Positions 20,741 through 30,659 of a stretch of DNA of 64,000 nt are shown in pieces. Position numbers and translations under genes: made by a program. The DNA comes from Larix kaempferi (taxonomy: Eukaryota > Streptophyta > Pinopsida > Pinales > Pinaceae): the NCBI GenBank assembly GCA_027924585.1, contig BSBM01000904.1:17009501-17073500 (forward strand), in the 5' to 3' direction. Position 1 is the first letter of the stretch, and every line of letters starts with the position of its first letter. A model generated the notes under the pieces. The model had not been told where the DNA came from. It made no database searches and saw nothing but the letters and a program-made list of their open reading frames with translations.

Positions 20741-21566
20741 CCTCAACAATGAACGACCAGATGAAACCACCTTGGGACGAGAAGAAGTGAGGGTGCAAAA
20801 GAAACAAACAACTTCTCAAAGACCTAGGTGAAAAACTGGTGGATTTGGGATAGTATGTCCCAATGACATATAAGTTTATTTTCTCTCCCTCCAACAATTA
20901 ACAATGATATCAACACATGGAACATTAGAGGTCTCAATGATAAGAGAAAGCAAAGGACTCTACACGGTAAAATTATAGTAGAAAAACCCAATATCCTCAT
21001 GATTAAGGAAATCAAATGTATAGTGGAAATGTTAAACCAGATTGCAAACTACAGTTGGAAAGACTACCGAGAAATGGTAGTGGATGTCCAAGGAATGTCT
21101 TGGGGAATTGCTCCACAACTTGAAAACTCATGGACCAATTTCATGTGGTAGGGAATGCAACTACATGCTTTTTCACTAATGTTTATGAACCTCAGCTGAT
21201 AGGGGATAAAATCTAGTTTCTTCAATCTATACAGGACATAAACAATATCATAGGAAATAAAAAATGGGTTATAGGAGGGGACTTTAACATGATTGCTTAG
21301 TTAACGTAAAACAAAGGTGGCATAAGAAGGTTTGAAAATCACAGTGGCTCTTTCAAAGATACCATTCAAACCTTACAATTTGTCGACATTGAGGCAATGA
21401 ATGACACTTATACCCAGAATAATAGAAGAGGTGGAAATCACTAGGTTGCACCCCTTTTGGATAGATTCCTTATACCAAAAATTATAATGGATCATGGCCT
21501 TATGATGGAAGTTTCCATCCTTCATGTTCTAGGTTTGATCACTAGCCAATCAACTTTACAATATAT
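20741..21566 (+). pseudogene. LINE ORF1 tail and ORF2 endonuclease domain
   Basis: After about 150 bp of ORF1 tail, the plus strand encodes an exonuclease-endonuclease-phosphatase domain. It opens DINTWNIRGLNDKRKQRTLH, then KPNILMIKEIKC (the usual QET is KEI), WVIGGDFNMIA, FKDTIQTLQFVDIEAM and LLDRFLIP. The terminal SDH motif has become SQS. Stops and frame shifts are present. The domain is cut at 21567 by the start of another LTR-like sequence, and I do not find the reverse transcriptase to the right. This is the same LINE as ORF1 at 15.9-17.9 kb. Confidence 0.75.
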
Positions 21567-22024
21567 TGTAATGTCCCTATTTTTGAATTTTGACATATGA
21601 TATGTAAACGATGCAATATCATTGATGATTATAAGGAACATGGCCAATTTCATCTTGGATTGGTACATTGCACACACATAAAATAATCATAAATCATAAA
21701 AAATGGCACGACATGTACATAATGCATAAAAACAAACACATAGATAAGATCCCACATTCATCCATAAGAACACAATATGTATAAATCCGTCAATAGAGTC
21801 TATATATATCAAGTCGGTACAAAATATAAAATGTAGTGCTGATACAAAAATCTGAAGCATATAAGCTTTCAGTAGATATCATCTGATACAAAATCTGAAG
21901 CTCATGGCTTTCAGTATACATATAAAGCATGAGTCTAGTCTCTGGGATGCTCATGATAACAGACAACGGCCCTCGCTACTCTCCTGAGCAGTGAACCAAA
22001 ATGCTCGGACACACCAACTATGTG
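21567..22024. other. Start of an LTR-like sequence
   Basis: Begins TGTAATGTCCC, close to the TGTCACGTCCC start of the insertion at 17899, so it probably belongs to a related LTR family. It interrupts the LINE endonuclease. I could not place its other end. No gene is visible. Confidence 0.4.
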
Positions 22025-23176
22025 TCATTGATAGTTGCGGGGGAGGCCGGAATGGACTGCTAGATCCTCGATATCTAATGTCAGCATTCGGAGGTTCTCC
22101 TCCACCTCCTCCATCTCCACAATGGAATATTGTGCCATGGGATCTATCTCCAACACCGCCCCTCTCCATGTAATAGGAGAGACTTTAACCAGCTGCACCG
22201 AGCCCACATCTGCATAAAACATGCATCGATCATCAGTACTAATCCAAAAAAAATATAATATATATAAAATGAAGAAACACAGTCAAGGTGTTGTTCTTAC
22301 CTATATCACCCCATTGTGCCCCCTCAAGAAGCACTAAGTCGGGATCACCTCTAAAGTCAGTCCCGTTGTAGGGAAAATCCTCGACCATGAGGAGTTGGCC
22401 TCTCAACCAACTGAAAAAACCTGCACTGAAACCAATAATGGGACCCTCGCCACCGCGGTGGGCCATCACCTCTACCCTTCGAATCATGTGAAGGTCCCAT
22501 GATCCCGATCATCGACCTCAACCTGTGGACACAGGTGCGATACCCGCTCCAGAAAGAATGAGACTACCATAGAACCATAACCAAATTGCTTCAGCGCCCC
22601 GCGTCGACATTTGATCAATTGATCTCATAAACTAGTGAGAAGTCCCTCACACCAATTGAACACTGTGGGGGCCATACACTCCTCGTCATACATCATCTGG
22701 GATTTACTCACCAGATGAGGGGATATTTTTCTAGCCACTCTCACAATGGTGAATAGGACGGTCCGAAGTGGTCGATCTCTCACATCCTTGATGGGAATTT
22801 TCCCACCTTCCATCTGTGTACCGGCATGGCACCACTGATCTATGAGATCCTCCACAGTGCGACCACCTCCTCGTGATCCAGACAGTGCTACAAGATTTCC
22901 CTGTCGGGACAACCCCGTCAAGAAATAGATGTCCTCAACATCTATTGTCAGAGTGTGCACGTCGATCTGAAAGTGTTGTTGCACCGGATCCCAACATTGG
23001 ATCAGGTACTCCAATAGTGTAACTTGGGCCCTCATACCCAGAACCTGGAAGTACTTCAGTAGTCCGCAATTCCTCAATGCAGCTATGCATTGGGGGTCGT
23101 TTTCCGCTTGGGCATCGTCGAGCTCATGTTCCCTTTCATGCCACTCGATCATTTTTATCACTCCAACCCTGTCCAA
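22025..23176 (-). pseudogene. Plant-mobile-domain-like ORF with an intron, broken
   Basis: The minus strand encodes about 180 residues with the pattern LLKYFQVLGM, LLEYLIQCWDP, HFQIDVHTLTIDVEDIYFLT and GLSRQG. It resembles the W-x-P...F...LTITLEDV...LTGL core of the plant mobile domain (MAIN/MAIL1 and TE-borne relatives). After a TGA near 22624 the frame goes on (KQFGYGSMVVSFFLERV), shifts near 22490, and continues DFPYNGTDFRGDP to GAQWGDI. A clean intron (22210-22300 on the plus strand; GTAAGAAC donor, TTTATGCAG acceptor) joins QWGDI to DVGSVQLVKVSP, ending at 22025. It sits inside retroelement debris, so it is a TE passenger or captured gene rather than a host gene. The domain name is tentative. 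Confidence 0.5.
22210..22300 (-). other. Putative intron of the mobile-domain-like ORF (91 bp)
   Basis: Minus strand donor ATAG/GTAAGAAC and acceptor TTTTATGCAG/ATGTGG. Splicing keeps the frame across GAT (Asp). Confidence 0.55.
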
Positions 23177-23296
23177 TAGCCCATAAGAACACCATTAGAA
23201 TCTTTCCAACTCATCAAAAACACTTTTCTTTGATTAGATTTTGAACATGCCATATGCACTTCTGCCGACGCCGACCATCCTTGCGAACAGGGTGCC

Positions 23297-23370
23297 GCCG
23301 ACGCAAGACGCTAGTTCAGGATTTGCGTTGGCAGAGGCTCGACGCAGTTCCCGAAAGGGGAGACTGCGTC
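23297..23370. repeat. G+C-rich hairpin pair, copy 1
   Basis: Two strong inverted repeats in an otherwise AT-rich region: GCCGACGCAA with TTGCGTTGGC, then GACGCAGT with ACTGCGTC. A similar pair is at 25672-25736. Confidence 0.65.
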
Positions 23371-23815
23371 GGCCCGCGAGCGCAATATCCCCCACCAAGC
23401 AAGCTCAAAACCCAAGAAAATGCAAGAAAAATAAAAATGTAATCCACTAGAAAGAAAGAAGGCTAAGTTTAGGGTTACCTGTCATTGAAGGCGCAACAAA
23501 TGGTCGATCGTAGCTTCCGGAATCAACACTGGAAAAATAACTCCAAATGGTATTTCTCACCTTTCCAACTTGGTAAAAACAAATAGTAATTGATTTTCAC
23601 TATTTACCCCATTTTATATCAAAAAGAGCATATTCATTTTTTTATTTTATTCCGTTGTGGGTTATTTTGTTATAGTTGAGATTATTTCTATATTCGGATA
23701 CCCGATTAATCATTTTGACCTAGTTTCGAAGCTTGCAGGTGAAGTTAAGTACCTTATTAATACTGTTTTTTCACAATTATAGGTCATGTCACACGTATTA
23801 TCAGGTACAAACAAT

Positions 23816-24440
23816 TCACTGAGCGTTTTTATGTCATTATCGCTCATTAAATTTAATTATTAATGACAACGAGCTAACTCTTTGTTCTTTCTAGTGCTCG
23901 TAAAATGATGAGAATAAGTCACCGAGTTATAGTTTATCGCTTTTTCGGGTTCGTTAAACTTCCATGAAAAAGGAACCCCTTGGAGTCTTTCTTTAAGATC
24001 TTTTCGGGCTCTCAAAATACGAAAAGATCACCAAGAGAACTTGATGCGTTCACGCTTGTAAAAATATTTGAACGATCATCTTTCTGGTGATAGTTTACCC
24101 CTTTTTTGGACCAGGAGGTACTATTTACGAAAAAAGGAATACTCCAGCCAATCATGACTGGAAGAGTCCTCTCTCGCGTTGTTTTACCCTTTTCCGGGCG
24201 AAGAGGCTAATTTTACGAAAAAGGACCTTTGGAGTCTTCTTTAGTTCTTTTCAGACTCTCTAAACTTGAAATGACACCGAGTTTACCTTCTATGGACTCG
24301 TTAAAATTTAACATTGAAGGGACCATCATGGGACGAACCCCTCCTATCCTAGGTTCGTAAAACATTTGGTATTGGACTCGTCCATGGGAGCTATACCGAG
24401 CATATGTTTACCCTCCTCAAGCTCGTTAAAAAACAAAAGA
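23816..24440 (+). repeat. Cluster of degenerate hairpin repeats
   Basis: About eleven imperfect units of roughly 40-65 bp, most holding a CTCGT(T)AAA-like core, pair with nearby complements. Clear examples are GAGCG/CGCTC (23820-23845), GATCTTTTCGGG..CGAAAAGATC (23998-24029) and CCTTTTCCGG..ACGAAAAAGG (24188-24223). The same block occurs in reverse at 62140-62600, including TACGAAAAAGGAATACTC and CAGACTCTCTAAA. It lies upstream of a polypurine tract, in the 3' non-coding part of an LTR element. Confidence 0.6.
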
Positions 24441-25527
24441 GGCACTCATCAGTCATGATGGGGAAAAGGAAAGATTTTGTGTTACACTATAATTTACAGA
24501 AGTACATAGTCGCTCTTGAACATGGCACTCATTTTCATTTGCATTCAGTACTCGGGAAATATGTTTGTCTTCGAGTCCTGCTAATTTCACAAGTCTTATC
24601 ACTCCTTTGGGTCATCCGAAGAATGCTTCCATCATCAGTTTCATTGGGGGTTGGTGTCATTCTCGTTAGGTCAATACTTCCAAGTCATTCCATGCCCATG
24701 TTCAAGAGATGTTCATTACTCATTATCTGCAGTAAGTACACCTTCCATCATGTTGGTCTACCCTGCGTCAGTCTTGCATGTTACTTTACCTCCGATCTAC
24801 TCCAAACATCTGTTATCGAGTTTCGTGTCGATGATGGGGGATTCATCATGGCCCTCCTTCGACGGATTCATCCTCGTCGACTTCAACACATCATCCAAGG
24901 ATTGAATCTAGAAACCAATCAAGTACCTTGGGCTTGCATGCCTTAATGGCAAGTTACCTCGCTTTCAACATGAGTTTACATCATTGACTCTTGATTGAAA
25001 TATTTCATTGAGCGTTCGACCTCAACTCATTGATTCACGCACGATGATTTTTACTATGATACCTTGGGGATCATTGACATCAATGATGATTTCCCTCGCA
25101 CTTGTTAACGATATACATCAATGACCGGTAATCTAGTGGTTTCTACCATGTTCGACTCCAAGACATTGTAATCACATGGATAGATTTGTATCATTGCGGG
25201 TTCGGCTTGAAGATCCTAGGGAAAATCATATCTTACCCAAGTTGCGATGGAGATTGTTTGAGCCATATTATACGGATCCAATTTGTATTGATCATGGCTA
25301 TGTTATCATCTCATCATGGATCCACAATTGTGTTTAGTAGCCATGATTTTGTTCAATCAATTCTTACTACCATGGATATGCATTGTATTGGTTGACATCC
25401 ATGTTGAGAGTCATGTGAGACTTGGATCTCAGAGTCAGTTGTACTGCAACAACATCTTCCAACTGGCAAGTCCTTGCCATCCATCTTTCAAAGCATTTCA
25501 CCTACCTTGTTTTGCTAGCTTCATGAT
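24441..25527 (+). other. 3' internal region of an LTR element, no reliable gene
   Basis: A 180-residue open stretch (24404-24946) has no recognisable domain and overlaps the hairpin cluster, so I do not call it a gene. The rest is rich in ATCATTG/CATTGAT words, suggesting old internal repeats. Confidence 0.35.
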
Positions 25528-25540
25528 TTGGGGGGCAGTC
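25528..25540 (+). promoter_or_regulatory. Putative polypurine tract
   Basis: ATTTGGGGGGCAG shortly before TGACACCTAAATC, the apparent start of an LTR. Confidence 0.5.
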
Positions 25541-25545
25541 TATGA

Positions 25546-26290
25546 CACCTAAATCTCGTCATCATGAGACCCATGTCAACTCAGTGCTTTGATCCCTGAA
25601 GTCTCCCTGATCAAGTAGTCAATTAGAGCAAGTTGTTGGCCTTTGTCCATAATTCCAGTTGGGCCGGCGCAGGTTTCCTTCTAGCAAGGAGCGCCCAACT
25701 AGGTCAGGCGCAGATTGCCTTCTGGAAGACTGCGCCGGTGGCTCGGGTTGCCTTTGAGCATCCCACGCTTTCCCTCTCAGGTGCAAGTTTCCCTCATACA
25801 ACATGCATCAATGTTGGTTAAATTGGATAAAGGCAGCTTTCGAGCGAATTCTAGAAGGTGGATGAGGTGGATATCTATCCCTAACTCGTAGGATGAGTTG
25901 TCCTACGGTTCCCTAACCTCAAGGGATGATCCCTTAATCCTCTCCCCATAATCGTCAACCTACTCTATCCACTTGGTCTTATAAATATGAAACGCTTCTC
26001 CATTCCAAGGGGGAAAGTCTATAGCACTTACATGCTGGTGGAATTAACCTAAGTGATCCCTATCGATCTCTTGGGTGGCATACATTTCCTTTGGAGGCAT
26101 TGGCTTGGCTTGTTGAAGGAAGATTGCAACGTTAAGGCTTGGATTGTAATCGTCACTCTTCTATGTATTTCTCAATCATTTACAGTAATATAATCTCTTT
26201 CCATAAATGTCTTTCTGTTAATGATATTTAGAGCTCACTTCCTTAACTGTTTGGTTAGATCAGTTAGTGTTTAGATACGCTTTTACTACT
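25546..26290 (+). repeat. Putative 3' LTR with TATA box
   Basis: Begins TGACACCTAAATC after the purine tract, contains a G+C-rich hairpin pair and TATAAATA (25980-25987), and ends near TCTCTACA at about 26290. A similar LTR start (TGTTGACACTAAAAATTC, minus strand) occurs near 60979, where the same hairpin cluster is also present. I could not find a second copy close by, so the borders are provisional. Confidence 0.45.
25672..25736. repeat. G+C-rich hairpin pair, copy 2
   Basis: GGGCCGGCGC pairs loosely with GAGCGCCC, then GGCGCAG (25707-25713) pairs with CTGCGCC (25730-25736). The second stem corresponds to GACGCAGT/ACTGCGTC at 23341-23370. Confidence 0.6.
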
Positions 26291-28094
26291 TGTTTGTCTC
26301 TACATGCTTTGACAGGTTTTGTAGCTATGGATCTGATGACCACGAAGCTTGGAGCAATAACGAGGAGAAAGATTCACGAATATGAAGGTAAGACGTCTAT
26401 CTACCTTTATCTCTAATTGATCTAGGAAAGCAGTTTTATATTCTGTCTCTATTTGTTCTAGATCCGCTTGGACTAGGGAGATCATGCTCACGTCCACTAG
26501 AGTAGATTGTCCGAAAACAAGAAGGCCAAGATAACATTAATACAAGGTAAAAGCATCATGAATGACATCTCTCTCCATTAATTCGAATTTTTATTAATTT
26601 TATTTAGAGAAAATTCTAGAATGAGGGGGAAAGGTGGAAAATGAGTTTATAAAAGGAATGTAGGAACGTTGGGAAGAAATTTTGGTCATTTTCAATTCAA
26701 ATTGGAGATCCATAGTGCTTCTCAAGCTTGGGATATTTTCCCCTTGCCAATGTAGCTAGTTTCAGTGATGCAATATTTCACCCTAGCTAGCCATGAGAGG
26801 AGGAATCACTCTAATTTCTCTATGGAACTGTAGTGAGTGAGCTTATGTCACTCTTTATTTGCTGGTTTGATTTCATATTGGAGTGTTTGGATCTCAGGTT
26901 GTGGTAACAATAGTTTTATGGTGGTTTTCTGGTGGTTTCAAGTGTGTGGTTGATGTTCTCTTAGAGGATGGCGCACCATTGTTTGTGCAGATCTCTCGAG
27001 GATGATATATGGGAATTATAGCTTCACTATTTTATGGTGGACACTCCCTTGGGAGAAAATATGAGATTTGTGGGTGGATATAATTCTCTAGGAGGCGCAT
27101 TGGTGGAGGAAAAATTGTCATTTGGTGCAACATCTTCTCTTCTTCTTCTTTGCTACACTTGGCAGCCTTCTCTTCTCTCTTGTTGCAGATTTTTCAGAGA
27201 TTTTGCAGCTACTTGGAATCTATCCATGTAATGTCTTATTTCTCCATTTCATAATAAAGTTTCATGGTCTTTTAACTTCATATTGTATATCATTTACAAG
27301 CAACAAGTGACTATGTGAAAAATTTGCAATTTCTGGTTTATTAGCTGAAGTCTGTCCTTGTTTAACCATCTTAACCAGATGTTTAGAAGTGCTCAATGGG
27401 TCAAGTTGGTGCATTTGAATGTGTAGAATCCCTGCATACATTGTTTGGAAGAATTCAAGTCAGTTTGGTGGTGTTTGGGATTACTAGTTGGAAACAATAC
27501 CTTTTTGTAGCAGAATTTTGACTAGTCTTGCCTAGTTTCAAATTAGAGTTAAGTTGGATCAAAAATTTTCGAGTCTAAGGATTGGGTACATTACAATTCA
27601 ACACCATCAAAAACCCTTGGGGCACCCAAAATTTCAATGTTTGAGAGTTGTAACCAGGATTTTAAAAAACTTTTGTCGGATTTTTTCAAAATTGTGAAGT
27701 AAAAAAATTTCCTTTTGAAATCGTAGAACTTTTAAACTACGCGTTTCATTATAGATAGGGGCTTGCTACTACATGGATTATCTCCCTTGTTTAAAATATT
27801 CTCTTTCTTAATCAATATTCCTATATCTTTTTTTGAACTTTTTCATCATTGATTTTTTCCCTTTATATGCCAAATTAATTATTATTTTTTGTTATAAAAA
27901 TTCTCCAAGCAAATCGCTCTTAGTTCATTGATTTTACCTATGCAGATCCTCTTTATTAACAATCATACAACTTATGTGTTTTTTTCTTTCTCAATATGGG
28001 AAGCAATATAAGGGAATCGTTTAAACCACCAAAACTTAAGCCTCTTCCTTCATAAAATCGCTTCTCTTTCCCTTTTCCTCTCTAAAAGACATCT
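26291..28094. other. Repeat-derived AT-rich region, no gene seen
   Basis: No conserved coding signal. The block 27603-27700 (ACCATCAAAAACCCTTGGGG, then GTTGTAACCAGGATTTT) resembles 48862-48960, so it is part of a diverged dispersed repeat. Confidence 0.4.
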
Positions 28095-28213
28095 TTTTTA
28101 TAGGATTTTGATTCTTGGAAATTCTTTTGTATTTCTATGGGGATTAGATAGGAAATTTCTTTTATAGGATTTTGATTTTTAGATTTTTTTTGCATTTCTA
28201 ATGGATTAGATTC
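28095..28213. repeat. About 60-bp imperfect tandem duplication
   Basis: Two copies share TTTTATAGGATTTTGATT and end in GGATTAGAT. The second copy is the target of the LINE insertion that follows. Confidence 0.6.
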
Positions 28214-28469
28214 TTTTTTTTAAACAAAAATTGTAAAAGATTTATATTAAATAGCCGAGCATAGTGATCCTTAACAAAGAGGTAAGATTCTCCAAAACTC
28301 TAACATCTAAAAGAAGATTCCATTCAACAAATATCTCTGCTGAATACACATATTTTCCAAAAGGTTTTTTATCTACTTCTAAGGCCTGGGTACTATATAT
28401 TTTAACAAACTGTTTGCAAAAAGGATCATAGAAAAACATAGAAACAATGACTGTTGTAAAAAACCATTT

Positions 28470-29460
28470 GAACTATTCATTCCTATCCATTCTTCCACGG
28501 ATTGAATGAATTTCTGATACTTCGCCCATAGGCCATGCTTCACTTGAGGGCGATTCTTGGAAATGGCTACAGTGATTCATTTTCACAAGCTTCTCTAGGT
28601 CCTTTCTTACCTCGTCCATTAAGGCAATTTGTTCATGCATATTACCATCCATATCGTCAATGCGAGACTCCAAGTTGGATAGAATCCTGGCATTTTACCA
28701 TTCCTCCTCGGTTAAGATAGCAATGTTCTAGAGAACCCCCCCAATTCTTTCATGAATGACCCGTATAATTATTTTGAAATCCTCTAGGTAACCTCTGAAG
28801 CTCCCATAAATTTTCCTCCAAATGACATGGTTCCTTCATCACCTACAATAAAGGAAGAGGGGCTCCAAATTACAGATGTATTCTGGCTAACCTTAACTCC
28901 AGACTGGGCTACTTGCAATGTATAATCTAGGTGCTTTCTGCAAAATTCTAGAAATGTTTTAGAGAAGAGAATCTCAAGCTCATCCTCCCGTCCTGAGAGA
29001 GACTGATCACTAAACAAAGGGGAATCGATTTGTTCTGAAGTATCGAAATCAAAGGTGGACATGCTGTGATAGAGGTTCTCTTCTTCAGTGGATTTTTTAG
29101 ACTGTAACTTTTCCCAATTAAAAAAATTGGTCATCTTCCCTACCTTTCAATCACTCTTAATATCCATCAATTCACGTGTGCAAACCTAAACGAATAAAGG
29201 TACGAGTATAGGATAGCACCTACAGCGGTCTTAATGTAACCACATTCACTACACTAATCCCTTGCATTAACTCTACCTCGTTCCCGATTCTTCTGGATGC
29301 TTCCACATATCCTCCGCATGGGTTGGTCTCGAGACTGGAGTCTTGAGTGGAATGAAAAAATACTCCCCTCCTCTGATTTACACTCAAGGGAGAAACCATA
29401 CTTTTCCCTTGGGTTCTCCCTAGGCTTGCAAACTTCACATTTGTCATGGGATCCACTTTC
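28470..29460 (-). pseudogene. ORF downstream of LINE RNase H (FGGK / coiled-coil type)
   Basis: Three minus-strand pieces follow the RNase H inside the same insertion. 29456-29220 is a Ser/Arg-rich stretch. 29134-28784 has an acidic part (FDFDTSEQIDSPLFSDQ), then EILFSKTFLEFCRKHLDY and SSFIVGDEGTMSFGGKFMG. 28673-28473 is coiled-coil-like (RIDDMDGNMHEQIALMDEV, KDLEKLVKM). The last two match the pieces at 1177-1690 in sequence and order, also after a LINE RNase H. It therefore looks like a conserved 3' coding region of this LINE family. I do not recognise the domain. Stops between the pieces mean this copy is dead. Confidence 0.5.
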
Positions 29461-29499
29461 TTATTAAGGTTTTATTTTCAAATGCTATCATTCCTCGAT

Positions 29500-29848
29500 C
29501 AATCCTTGATCCTTGGTTTGCCAATTCATCTTCTAACCAGTTGTTTTCTCATTTGACATGATAAAATACAACTTTGCTGGAGATATTGAGATTAGAAATT
29601 CGCTTTTGAATTCTTCCACAAGAGGTGGGATTTTCCTTCTAAGGGCTACGCATTTTTTGGATCACATACCTGGAGTCTTCGAAAACAAGGAGTTTTGAGA
29701 TGTTTAATTGAGATGAAATTTCCATACCTTGCAGTGGGGCCAACCACTCTGCTTGGTTATTGGTTTTTCTTCCCAATCCCCATGCAAAAGTTTTCACAAT
29801 TTTTCCCTTAGGGTCCATGATGACCCTTCCCGCTCCTGCCACCTCGAT
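29500..29848 (-). pseudogene. LINE RNase H fragment
   Basis: Minus strand: VAGAGRVIMDPKGKIVKTF, AWGLGRKTNNQAEWLAPLQG (Glu region) and LLVFEDSRYVIQKM. The usual GDS catalytic Asp appears as EDS. The domain starts at the insertion border, so everything upstream (reverse transcriptase, endonuclease, ORF1) was never copied. Downstream reading becomes degenerate near 29560. Confidence 0.75.
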
Positions 29849-29867
29849 TCTAAGGGATTAGATTCTT

Positions 29868-30659
29868 AAATCTTCTTTTGTTCTTTATTTTTTTTTAAAT
29901 TTGGATGTAAAATGTTTTATATGTCTTTATTTTTTTGCTAACTACCTTATAAATGACTATATATGGCTTTGATTATACTCTACAAACAAAAAAACAAGTA
30001 TAATATAATTGTTGAGTTAAAATAAAATAGCCCAACACACACAATTTATAACCACAAATTTTCGGTAAAGAGCTCGAATTTATTTGTATTTATTGATAAA
30101 TATTATCTAATTTACAAAAATAGTGTATTGATATAGTGTGTAAATAGTGCTTTGATTGCACACACAAAAATAATGTATATATATCTTTTTTTAAAGAAAA
30201 CCTAGGGAAGAACTTTAGTGTGTGCACATGCACGTGCCTCTCTCACACACAAAAGGAAAAGAATCATAATTTTTTTTATTTTATTTTAGTCTAGAATGAA
30301 AATGACATTATGCATGTGCACAAGGCACTTTAGATACTTCGATAGTTACCATACTCTTCATGATATAATACATAACTTAACTGCGTGCTACCCCGGAAAC
30401 TAACTTAAACTACCTAATATACAATTACATATTCCTAAAAAAAACTCAAAAATAATTATTGGATTGTTAAAAAAAACTACATAACCATAGGTAACATAAA
30501 TAACATATTGGTAAACACCATTATAAAAAAAAAAAAGACATAATCTAAGTATGATGGACATATTGAAATAAACTAAACAATCATCCTTCTCAATTAAGAC
30601 CCCATCCCGAAACTCTTCCAAAGATAATATGCCAACCTCCAATTGTTGTCCCTCCTTTG
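29868..30659. other. AT-rich spacer, no gene seen
   Basis: Low-complexity A/T runs and scattered short stretches only. The open frame at 30400-30642 (minus) could be an extension of the LINE remnant to its right but shows no domain. Confidence 0.35.

Larger units (their letters stand above)
28203..29867 (-). mobile_element. 5'-truncated LINE with 13-bp target duplication
   Basis: GGATTAGATTCTT occurs at 28203-28215 and again at 29855-29867. Between them lies a minus-strand insertion of about 1.64 kb. Its 3' end is a short A tail (a T-run at 28214-28221 on the plus strand) and its 5' end starts inside the RNase H domain. Duplication, A tail and truncation are the marks of target-primed reverse transcription. 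Confidence 0.85.

Noticed and set aside
24404-24946. 180-residue open frame as a protein gene
   Set aside because: No domain, overlaps the hairpin repeats and lies in the 3' non-coding part of an LTR element. Composition is explained by T/C-rich sequence.
27582-27593. GGGTACATTACA as the right end of the LTR-like sequence starting at 21567
   Set aside because: The inverted match is attractive, but the expected TATAT duplication is absent and LINE sequence does not resume behind it.
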